Assembly (NCBI GenBank): GCA_027623235.1
Contig: JAQBVJ010000051.1
Coordinates: 1-47,959 of the forward strand
DNA length: 47,959 nucleotides
Direction of reading: 5' to 3'
Origin: Planctomycetota bacterium
GTDB taxonomy: Bacteria; Planctomycetota; Planctomycetia; Planctomycetales; Planctomycetaceae
Positions 27,287 to 34,645 of the stretch are shown here, piece after piece. The notes below the pieces were generated by a model. That model saw only the letters and a list, made by a program, of their open reading frames with translations. It did not search any database and had not been told where the DNA came from. The number at the start of each line of letters is the position of its first letter. Position 1 is the stretch's first letter. The position numbers were made by a program, and so were the translations under genes.

Positions 27287-29545
27287 TCAGATTATCAGGT
27301 CGTCCGGGTCTTTGAAGATCGTGTCCGAGACTTCCACGTTGACGATCGTGTCGATGCCGTCCGGGTTGGGGGATTCCTCGACATCGATCGTATCCGCGCC
27401 GGAGTCGCCATGGACCGTGTCGCTGCCGCTTCCGCCTTCGATGCTGTCGTTGCCGTTTCCGCCACGCAGCAGGTCGTTGCCGGAGTCTCCCAGGATCGTA
27501 TCGCTGTCGTCGCCGCCGAAGAGCTGATCGTTCCCTGCCTCGCCGCGGATAAAGTCAGCGCCGGCGTCACCGAAGACCCGGTCATTCCCACCGCCGCTCA
27601 ACAGAGAATCGTTGCCGACGCCGCCGAACAGCGTGTCGTCATGCTCATCCCCAATCAGTGTGTCGTTGCCGTCGTCTCCCGTCAGCAGATCCTCGCCTCG
27701 ACCGCCACGCACAAAGTCATCACCAGCCCCGCCGGAGATCGTGTCGTAGCCACCCTCACCGAACAGCCGGTCGTTGCCAGCGTCGCCCGAGATGGAATCG
27801 AGACCGTTTCCGCCGAATACGGTGTCGTTGCCATCGCTGCCTTTGATCGTGTCGTCTCCGTTTCCGGCGTACACGGTATCGTTTCCGGATCCCGCATTGA
27901 CCGAGTCGTTCAACGGTCCCGTCCGGATCAGGTCGTTGCCGGCTCCGGCGAAGACTCGTGTCTGAATCGTAAGCTGGCTGGAATCGAATTCGTCGAAGCC
28001 GCCGCGAAGGTCGGCCTGCACGAACGTGCCGAAACGGTTTCTCGGTACGGTGAGCGTGTGTGCGTCGGGCGAAAGAACCGCGCCGGCAATCTCGGTGCCG
28101 AGACGGGCATTCGGATCCACAATCACAACGTCGCCGGCGATGTTGAGCGTGAGCGTCAAACGGTCATTCGTCACCGTTCCCGTATCTGTGATCAGAAGAC
28201 GGTTCTGGCCATCAACCGAAACCGTCGTGTCATCCGGAATGACGGGAGCGGTCACGCTGTACCTCTGGTGGTAAACGTCGAGGGGATTCCCGACGCCCAG
28301 CCCGTACCAGGTGACGACCGCCTGCGTGTCGGAACCGAAGGCGATTTCCGGTTGCCGCTGATCGTTAGAAGTCGTCGAGTTGACTCGAAATTCACTGCCG
28401 GCCGCAGTGCCGTCCGAGTTGTAGAGCTGGGCGAAAATCCCGTCGAGCGATCCGTCCTGATCCGCGCTCTGCCATGAGAGCAGGAAGTTACCGCCCGGAG
28501 CCATCGCGACGGCGGCCTGTTCCTGGTCCGAAGTCGTCGTGGAATTGACAAGAAAGTCTGGCCCAAGGGGCTGCGGCGTGAGGTTGGTGCTGTACCGTCG
28601 AGCGTAAATGTTGCGATTGGAAAACCCGTCGCCGTCCCGGTTGAACTGCTCCCAGGCCACGACGACATCGCCGTCGGCGTCCATTCCGATTCGTGGCAAC
28701 CGGGCGAGATTCGACGGATTGAGAATGACGTCGACTTCGTTGGTCGTCGAAACTCCCGCGGCGGTGAACCTGCGGAGTCGCAGAGCGGTTCCGAAGTTAT
28801 GCCAGGTGACGGCGAAATTCCCCGACGCATCCATCGCGACATCGGGGTCCGTCTGGTCGCCGAGATAATCGAACAGCGTCTGCGACCCGTTAATTTGAAA
28901 CTCTGCCCCGTTTGCCGTTCCGTCGGCGTTGTAAAGTCGACCGAAGATTCCGGAACTGCCGGTGTCCAGTCCGAAGTTGTCCTGCCAGACGACGACGAAT
29001 CGTCCGTCCGGAGCCATGGCGACTGCCGGTCTCACCTGGTCACCAGTAATAAAATTGTGAGTTTGAAACTCGCTGCCGATTTTCTGGCCGAGCCCATTGA
29101 ACCGCTGCCCGTAAATTCCAACGCTCCCGTCCGAGTCCTGTCCGATGCCGCCATCGTCGCCTCCCTGCCACACAACGACGAAATTCCCGCTGGCATCCAT
29201 CGCGACATCGGGTCGAAACTGTGTGCCGGCCGTCGTCGTGTTGACCTGAAATCGAGCAGTCGAGGCGACTCCGTTTGAGCCGAACACGCGGGCGGAAAGT
29301 CCGAATCCGTCGCCGTCCGCTCCTCCTCCCTGACTCGTCGCGACAACGACGAACGTCCCCGTCGAGTTGGAAGCGACTGCGGATTCAAAGTCGATCGACG
29401 AGGTCGCGATTGACAACGTCTCAACTCCGGCGGGCTGAATCGTCGAAAGCAGCGTTCGCGGTTCGAGCCGATCTGCAGTACGTGCGATCGAGGCTGGCCG
29501 CACGAGCCGGCGGAATTTCAGACGACGGGGGCGAAATGGCCACAT
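27287..29545 (-). CDS. LEPR-XLL surface protein with RTX calcium-binding repeats
   Basis: 752 residues. The N-terminus is Arg-rich and contains LEPRTLLS at residues 27-34, the LEPR-XLL motif found at the start of large exported planctomycete proteins. Six beta repeats of about 55-65 residues follow, each with a core like PDVAMDASGNFVVVWQ (variants RPAVAMAPDGRFVVVW, LPRIGMDADGDVVVAW, QPEIAFGSDTQAVVTW). These are probably propeller blades. The C-terminus holds 21 consecutive nine-residue RTX units of GxGxDxhxx type, which bind calcium and fold after secretion. The last 30 residues (EESPNPDGIDTIVNVEVSDT ending in DDLII) are the usual RTX cap. It is presumably a cell-surface or secreted adhesin-like protein; no enzyme domain is visible. 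The gene converges with the kinase gene, 45 bp away, and has a tandem 14-bp duplication just upstream. Confidence 0.92.
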   Translation of the reverse strand: MWPFRPRRLKFRRLVRPASIARTADRLEPRTLLSTIQPAGVETLSIATSSIDFESAVASNSTGTFVVVATSQGGGADGDGFGLSARVFGSNGVASTARFQVNTTTAGTQFRPDVAMDASGNFVVVWQGGDDGGIGQDSDGSVGIYGQRFNGLGQKIGSEFQTHNFITGDQVRPAVAMAPDGRFVVVWQDNFGLDTGSSGIFGRLYNADGTANGAEFQINGSQTLFDYLGDQTDPDVAMDASGNFAVTWHNFGTALRLRRFTAAGVSTTNEVDVILNPSNLARLPRIGMDADGDVVVAWEQFNRDGDGFSNRNIYARRYSTNLTPQPLGPDFLVNSTTTSDQEQAAVAMAPGGNFLLSWQSADQDGSLDGIFAQLYNSDGTAAGSEFRVNSTTSNDQRQPEIAFGSDTQAVVTWYGLGVGNPLDVYHQRYSVTAPVIPDDTTVSVDGQNRLLITDTGTVTNDRLTLTLNIAGDVVIVDPNARLGTEIAGAVLSPDAHTLTVPRNRFGTFVQADLRGGFDEFDSSQLTIQTRVFAGAGNDLIRTGPLNDSVNAGSGNDTVYAGNGDDTIKGSDGNDTVFGGNGLDSISGDAGNDRLFGEGGYDTISGGAGDDFVRGGRGEDLLTGDDGNDTLIGDEHDDTLFGGVGNDSLLSGGGNDRVFGDAGADFIRGEAGNDQLFGGDDSDTILGDSGNDLLRGGNGNDSIEGGSGSDTVHGDSGADTIDVEESPNPDGIDTIVNVEVSDTIFKDPDDLII
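27380..27946 (-). repeat. 21 tandem 27-bp units encoding RTX nonapeptides
   Basis: The units are in phase and code for GAGNDLIRT through DSGADTIDV. They differ at the base level, so this is a protein repeat, not a satellite or CRISPR array. Confidence 0.93.
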
Positions 29546-29570
29546 CGATTAACCTCGCAGGCGGGACATT

Positions 29571-29598
29571 GAATTCTGAGTGAAGAATTCTGAGTGAA
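29571..29598 (-). repeat. Perfect 14-bp tandem duplication upstream of the RTX gene
   Basis: GAATTCTGAGTGAA is repeated exactly at 29571-29584 and 29585-29598, beginning 26 bases before the start codon of the RTX gene. Read in the gene direction it is TTCACTCAGAATTC twice. It could be a regulator site or leader element. Confidence 0.88.
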
Positions 29599-29798
29599 AC
29601 TGTGCCGACTCAGACTCGTGCTGCTGTGACAAAGTTAATCCGTCTGCCCGCGGAAACTGCCCGGTAATCTGCCGCTCCACGGATATGTTTTCATAACCGA
29701 GCCACTGACGCGCGCAAACAGAGAACAAAACCGGCGATGTTGCGGCAATCCGTTTGAACGGCAGATCGGTCAGTTGCGGACAAACGGCTGTGAATCAC

Positions 29799-30089
29799 TC
29801 AGCCATTCGTCTTGTCGGGTGATCCGTGTCGCGAACGGCGAAACCAACCGGTCAGTTTCTGCACGACGGTCGGCCCGGCGAGAGCGGCGCCGCTCCACCA
29901 GGCAATCTGGACGCCGGCGAAAACGGCTGCCCCGAGGCCCGTCTTCTGCCCGATTGTGAGCGGCAGAAACGGGATCGCGAACAGAGAGAACCAAAGGACG
30001 CCGGAGACCAGAATCAGCGCGACACCAAGCCGAATCATCATCGGCCGGTGTGGACGATCGGGAGCCGCTTCGGAATTGGTCTGTGTCAT
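29799..30089 (-). CDS. Small two-helix membrane protein (transporter-suffix-like)
   Basis: 96 residues. There are two hydrophobic helices, about residues 20-42 (LGVALILVSGVLWFSLFAIP) and 49-75 (GLGAAVFAGVQIAWWSGAAL). The arrangement, with FLPLTIGQK between the helices and a basic tail (KLTGWFRRSRHGSPDK), resembles the transporter-suffix domain found as a short stand-alone protein or appended to transporters. Its ATG overlaps the stop of the DUF1592 cytochrome gene by four bases (ATGA), so the two are translationally coupled and it ends the operon. A role alongside the HMA-bearing cytochrome is inferred only from this coupling. The assignment to the suffix family is by eye. Confidence 0.7.
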   Translation of the reverse strand: MTQTNSEAAPDRPHRPMMIRLGVALILVSGVLWFSLFAIPFLPLTIGQKTGLGAAVFAGVQIAWWSGAALAGPTVVQKLTGWFRRSRHGSPDKTNG

Positions 30090-33000
30090 TGGCCCGGCGC
30101 TTCCTCGATCACCGTGACTCCCCGTTCTTTGAGAGCGGCTTCGAGTTTCGCGCGGTCGGTTCGAGCCGGGTCAACCCAGGCAGTGGCGAGGCTGTCGCGG
30201 AAGCTGGCCGTGGCGTGTTCGACGCCTTCGACCCGCGCCAGAATATCGTGGACGGCCAGCGAACACGCTTTACAGTCGAGCCCTTTAATGGGGATTGTGA
30301 TGTGTTTCAGTTTTTCGCGAGGAATCGACTCGAGCGGTTTGACGGAGAACAGGCCCGTCGACAACTGACGGATTCGATTGTCGATCCGTTCAACGATCTG
30401 TTCGGGCTTCGCGTTGCGGAACAGATCGCTGTCGGCGGCGTATTGAAATGTGGCAGTGGCCGTGTCGAAGTCGATCGCCAGCAGGCTGGTTTCAGGAAAT
30501 TGTTTCATCTGCTCGCGGAAGTCTTCGATCCGGTCTGACATGAACAAGCCGACGACGCGCAGTTGGACCGAGTGCTCATCGTCGAACGGAAATGTCCTGG
30601 CGGGTGGCTCGCCGGGCGGGACCGGCGTTGGAGCAGTGGCGGGACTGCCAACGGGTGGAAGAGTCGCCGTCATCATGACTCTCCGAGGTTGACGATCTGG
30701 ATCAGTGATCACGGGGCCGGCGCTGCGTGCCGGCTCGTCGATCGTCTTCGCGTCGCCAGTGAAAAGCGGGCTGCCGACAACTTCATGCAGCAGCGTCCGA
30801 ATGCCCCCGCCTCGCTTCTGAGTGCGGCTGACGAGTTCGTCAATGAGAGGGCGATCGCTGAACCGGATGGCTCGACCTGTGGCGTAGATGGAAAACTGCT
30901 TCGCAAGATTATTCAACAATCGGCGGGAATCGGACGCCAGCAGAGACTGGTACTTCCGGATGCCTTCGAAAGCTCTTCCGTCGTGGAGCTCTCCGCTGGA
31001 GTCGACTGTCTGGCCCAGCTTGAAGCTGATGCCAATAAACGGGTCGATCGAGCCACGCTCGGCCGGGTCGCCGTCTCCGATGGATCGGTAGCGGTTGCGG
31101 AAACCGCCGATCACGTCAAACGATTCCAGAGCGAACCCTGGTGGGTCAATTCGGCGATGACACGACGCGCAGACGGCATGATCACGATGCTTCGCAAGCT
31201 GCTCACGAATCGTCGTCGCTCCACGGACGTCGGGTTCGATGGCGGCGACATTGGCCGGTGGCGGTTCGGGCGGCTCACCAAGCAGTCGATCGATCACGAA
31301 CGCTCCGCGCGGAACAGGTGAAGTCGTCGTGCCGTTGGCGGTGATCTTTAGAATTGAGGCTTGAGTCAGGACGCCGCCGCGCAGGCAGTCATCGGGTAGC
31401 GGAACGCGACGCATCTGCGTGCCGGTGACCTCTGGAATGCCGTAGTGAGTGGCCAGCTTCTGATTGATCATCACGAAGTCGGACTTCATCAGATGCGATG
31501 CGCCGAGGTCCTGGTCGAGCAACTCACGAAAGAAAGCCCGCGTTTCAGCGACCATCGAGTCCTGAAGATATGGGTTGAACTCTGGGTACAGCTTTCTGTC
31601 CGGATCGGTTGCCGCGATCTGGTGGAGCTTCAGCCACTGGCCGAGGAAGTCATCGACAAAACGCTTCGATCGCGGGTGTTGAAGGAGACGTTCGACTTCT
31701 GAGTGAAGGACATTCGGCTCACGCAGTCGTCCGGTTGCCGCGTGTGTGGCGAGCTGCTCGTCCGGCATCGAGTTCCACAGGAAATACGACAGCCGACATG
31801 CCAGTGCGTAGTCATTGACAGAGGCGGGTGGTTCGATGTGGTACAGGAAATCCGGCGAGACAAGGGCGTTTCGATAAGCGGCTCGCATGGCCAGTTCGAA
31901 ACAGTCACCCGCTTTGAGTCGTTCTTCGACAATCTCGACGTACTGTTTCCGAACGTCCTCAGAGACCGGTCGGCGAAACAGCTTCGGCAGAAACGCCGCG
32001 AGTAAGCGGTCGGCGTCTTTGAGTTCCTCTTTGCTGCTGACTGTCCAGACCCCGGGTTCCGGATCCGGGCGGTTCTGACCGGCGCCGATTTGTCGGGGGC
32101 GAACACGGCGAGGCGGCCGGACACCGGGATGATCAACCGCCTTGAATTCAGCGAGCGGAAGATCATCGAAGAGAACTTTGTGGCTGCCCGGCGGCCACGA
32201 TTCGTAGAGCGGGCCTTCGATGTCGAGCCAGTCGATCGAAATGCCTGGCCCCGTAAACTCCATCGCCCGCTGCTTCTTGTAGTAGTTCGCAGCGGGAGCC
32301 AGCGAAGCCGTATTGAATCCGATCTGCTCGTTGTGGTTCAGCCAGACGACGACTTCGTGTTCGATCGCGTCCGTGTCGGGCGCATCGAAATATCCCAGCA
32401 CGTAACTCGGATGCTGTCCTCCGCGTCCGTCGCCGGTGAGCTGCACGACCGACAGCCGGCCGGCTTCGGTCCCGCGTCCCGGCAGCATTTTTCCCTTGTC
32501 CCACTGGAAGCTCCACAGCGACGTTCGCACCCGGTACCGCGCCGGGTAGATCGTGACGTGCTCGCTGAAATACGGGCTCACCGATTCGTCTTCATGCCGG
32601 AACAGCCCGACGGTGGCGCCGTTGCGAAACGAGCCCCAGCGTTCGTGCGCTCCCTGGTCGAGATGGTTCTGCTCGCCAGCCGGAGGAAAGTCCGGATCCG
32701 GCTGCCTGTTTTTCAACAGCACTCCGTCACCGTTCATCACGATGTGCGCGACAAAGCCGCCGCGATTGACGAGCGAAATGCGCCTTGTGTGAATCGTGGG
32801 AGGCTCGGGGCGAGTCGCGATCGCGTAGTCCAGAATGTGGTCGGCGGCTTCGAGATACTTCGCCACGTTCACATGCGAGATATCGAGAGCCTCGGGATGT
32901 TTGTCGAATCCGTGCGCGGAGCCGTCGGCCGGAAGGTTTCCCGCCAGAGCGACTCCTGGCATGTCGAACAGATCGCGGATTGTGTTTTCGTACTCCGATC

Positions 33001-33367
33001 GAGTCAGTCGACGGAGCCGCGGCATGTCCTCGATCGCTGCCCGATCAGCAGCCACAAGCGACTCGCTGAGCGATTTCAGAACCGCACTTCGTTCCGTCGC
33101 TGTCGGCTGATCCGCATCGCGCGGCGGCATTTCGCCGGTCGCAATGCGATCATGCACCCTCACCCAGCGGCGGGAGTGCTCGGCGTGGCCGAATTCCCGC
33201 GGAAGAGTACTCAGGTTGAGCGTCGCTTCCTGAGTCGTTTCGCCATGACAGTTGAGGCAGTACTTTGCAAAGAACGTGCTGGCCACAGAATCTTCGCCCG
33301 CTGCGATAGCCGACCAGGACACAATGGCAACAACGAGGACGATTGGAGCAAGGTTGAGGTCACGCAT
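30086..33367 (-). CDS. DUF1592-family planctomycete cytochrome fused to HMA domains
   Basis: 1093 residues with a signal peptide (APIVLVVAIVSWSAIAAGED). The order is: CYCLNCH-type heme site (KYCLNCHGE, about residue 37), DUF1587 (RLTRSEYENTIRDLF), the large carbohydrate-binding-like insert, DUF1595/DUF1592 (RNALVSPDFLYHIE; CRLSYFLWNSMPDEQL), DUF1588 with a second heme-type motif (CASCHRRIDPPGFALE) and DUF1585 (AKQFSIYATGRAIRFSDRPL). Most relatives end there. This one continues about 165 residues through a Pro-rich linker into two ferredoxin-like modules. The first (VQLRVVGLFMSDRIEDF) has no cysteines; the second is a clear heavy-metal-associated domain (GLDCKACSLAVHDILARVEG, codons near 30264-30276). 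It is probably periplasmic, taking part in electron transfer or metal capture. The stop lies 5 bp after the DUF1552 stop region in operon order, and a four-base overlap links it to the next gene. Confidence 0.92.
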   Translation of the reverse strand: MRDLNLAPIVLVVAIVSWSAIAAGEDSVASTFFAKYCLNCHGETTQEATLNLSTLPREFGHAEHSRRWVRVHDRIATGEMPPRDADQPTATERSAVLKSLSESLVAADRAAIEDMPRLRRLTRSEYENTIRDLFDMPGVALAGNLPADGSAHGFDKHPEALDISHVNVAKYLEAADHILDYAIATRPEPPTIHTRRISLVNRGGFVAHIVMNGDGVLLKNRQPDPDFPPAGEQNHLDQGAHERWGSFRNGATVGLFRHEDESVSPYFSEHVTIYPARYRVRTSLWSFQWDKGKMLPGRGTEAGRLSVVQLTGDGRGGQHPSYVLGYFDAPDTDAIEHEVVVWLNHNEQIGFNTASLAPAANYYKKQRAMEFTGPGISIDWLDIEGPLYESWPPGSHKVLFDDLPLAEFKAVDHPGVRPPRRVRPRQIGAGQNRPDPEPGVWTVSSKEELKDADRLLAAFLPKLFRRPVSEDVRKQYVEIVEERLKAGDCFELAMRAAYRNALVSPDFLYHIEPPASVNDYALACRLSYFLWNSMPDEQLATHAATGRLREPNVLHSEVERLLQHPRSKRFVDDFLGQWLKLHQIAATDPDRKLYPEFNPYLQDSMVAETRAFFRELLDQDLGASHLMKSDFVMINQKLATHYGIPEVTGTQMRRVPLPDDCLRGGVLTQASILKITANGTTTSPVPRGAFVIDRLLGEPPEPPPANVAAIEPDVRGATTIREQLAKHRDHAVCASCHRRIDPPGFALESFDVIGGFRNRYRSIGDGDPAERGSIDPFIGISFKLGQTVDSSGELHDGRAFEGIRKYQSLLASDSRRLLNNLAKQFSIYATGRAIRFSDRPLIDELVSRTQKRGGGIRTLLHEVVGSPLFTGDAKTIDEPARSAGPVITDPDRQPRRVMMTATLPPVGSPATAPTPVPPGEPPARTFPFDDEHSVQLRVVGLFMSDRIEDFREQMKQFPETSLLAIDFDTATATFQYAADSDLFRNAKPEQIVERIDNRIRQLSTGLFSVKPLESIPREKLKHITIPIKGLDCKACSLAVHDILARVEGVEHATASFRDSLATAWVDPARTDRAKLEAALKERGVTVIEEAPGQ

Positions 33368-33372
33368 CGTGG

Positions 33373-34620
33373 TTATGCCATCTCCAGTCCGCGCATCGTG
33401 CCTTTGCCGGTCGAGAACTCGTCAATTTCCAGACCGAGTCGCTGCAGCATGGAGACAAAGAGATTCGAAAGCGGGTAGTTATTCTCGGTATTGAAGGCAA
33501 GGTGCTGGCCATGTTTGAATCCGCCGCCAGCCAGCAGCGCGGGTAGATTGGCGTTGGAGTGCGAATTCGCGCTGCCCATGCACGTGCCGTAAAGCACCAT
33601 CGTTCGGTCGAGCAGCGAGGCTCCCTCTTCCGGAGTTTCGCTCAGTGAAGTCAGAAAGCCATTCAAAGCGTCGAACTGACCTTCCTCGTGTCCGCGAAGT
33701 TCGGCGAGGACCTCAGGCCGGTTGCCGTGATGTGTGATGTTGTGAATCACGGTCGTATCAATAAACAGCGAGACGATTCGCGACGAGTCCGTCTGCAGAG
33801 CCAGCTTGATGACGTCGTACATGTTGCGGGACCGTTCGACGAACTGCCGGGGATCCGTGTTCTCGGCGGGAGCCTCCGCGTCGACCTTCGGCTTCGGTCG
33901 GTACTCCCATTCCTGCGCGCTGTGCAGTCGCTGTTCGAGTTCCCTCACGGCTGTCAGGTACTGATCCATGCGCTGTTTGTCGGCAGTCGACAATCCCCGA
34001 TTCAATCGCCGTGACTGGTCGCCGACAAAGTCGAGCGTGCTGCGTCCCTGTCGAAGCGCTTCAACGCGGGATTCCACTTCATCCGGTCGACCTTGCACGA
34101 AGAGCCGCTCAAACAGCTTCCGAGGATTCCCCTCGGCCGGAATCGGAGCTCCGCTGCGCGTGTAGCTGAGCGTCGCATTTTCGTTGGTGATCGCCGTCAC
34201 GAGTGACGGGAATCGCGTCTGGTTGCCGATCTGTTCGGCAGCAAACTGATCGAGCGACACCCAGTTCCGAAACCCGCCCCGTTCCGGATGCGGCGTTCCG
34301 GTGAGGAAACATTTTTGTGCCGTGTGGCCCCCCGTGACTCCTGGCAGGCTCACTCCGGAAAACACCGTTAACTGTTTCCGATGAGCGGCGAGCCGTTTCA
34401 GATACGGGCTGGCCTTGTAGTCCGCCCCCTCTCCTTCCGGAAAAAAGTACCGAGGCAGGATGCCCATGTTGGTCTGAATGGCCACCATCCGCCGCGGCGA
34501 CGTCGTGACCTCTGCGGCGAATGCCGGCCTCATCGCATCAAGCAGTGGCAAGGCCAGCGAAACACCCGACGCTCGCAGAAACGTCCGCCGGGACAGTGGG
34601 CCGATTTGTCGTGTTCTCAT
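33373..34620 (-). CDS. DUF1552-family Tat-exported protein
   Basis: 415 residues from ATG at 34620; upstream codons in this frame belong to the preceding gene's antiphase and are not family-like. The N-terminus has SRRTFLRASGVSLALPLLDA, a twin-arginine export signal. Family blocks include GHTAQKCFLTGTPHP, VSLDQFAAEQIGNQTRFPSL, SRNMYDVIKLALQTDSSRIV, THHGNRPEVLAELRGHEEGQ and NLPALLAGGGFKHGQHLAF. The biochemical function of DUF1552 is unknown; it is related to the DUF1501 alkaline-phosphatase-like group and is usually encoded beside DUF1592 cytochromes, exactly as here, 5 bp upstream of that gene. It probably acts outside the cytoplasmic membrane together with its partner. Confidence 0.93.
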   Translation of the reverse strand: MRTRQIGPLSRRTFLRASGVSLALPLLDAMRPAFAAEVTTSPRRMVAIQTNMGILPRYFFPEGEGADYKASPYLKRLAAHRKQLTVFSGVSLPGVTGGHTAQKCFLTGTPHPERGGFRNWVSLDQFAAEQIGNQTRFPSLVTAITNENATLSYTRSGAPIPAEGNPRKLFERLFVQGRPDEVESRVEALRQGRSTLDFVGDQSRRLNRGLSTADKQRMDQYLTAVRELEQRLHSAQEWEYRPKPKVDAEAPAENTDPRQFVERSRNMYDVIKLALQTDSSRIVSLFIDTTVIHNITHHGNRPEVLAELRGHEEGQFDALNGFLTSLSETPEEGASLLDRTMVLYGTCMGSANSHSNANLPALLAGGGFKHGQHLAFNTENNYPLSNLFVSMLQRLGLEIDEFSTGKGTMRGLEMA

Positions 34621-34645
34621 TGTCACGATTGGTCCTGAAGAGGGG

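Noticed and set aside
27380..27946. Regular 27-bp repeats as a CRISPR array
   Set aside because: Units are contiguous, in frame, diverged and encode RTX nonapeptides; there are no spacers and no cas genes.
27251..28477. 408-codon plus-strand frame rich in Val/Ala repeats
   Set aside because: It is the complement of the RTX repeats; the apparent regularity comes from the 27-bp coding units.
32090..33478. 462-codon plus-strand frame
   Set aside because: Antisense to the DUF1592 cytochrome gene, which has heme motifs and all family domains.
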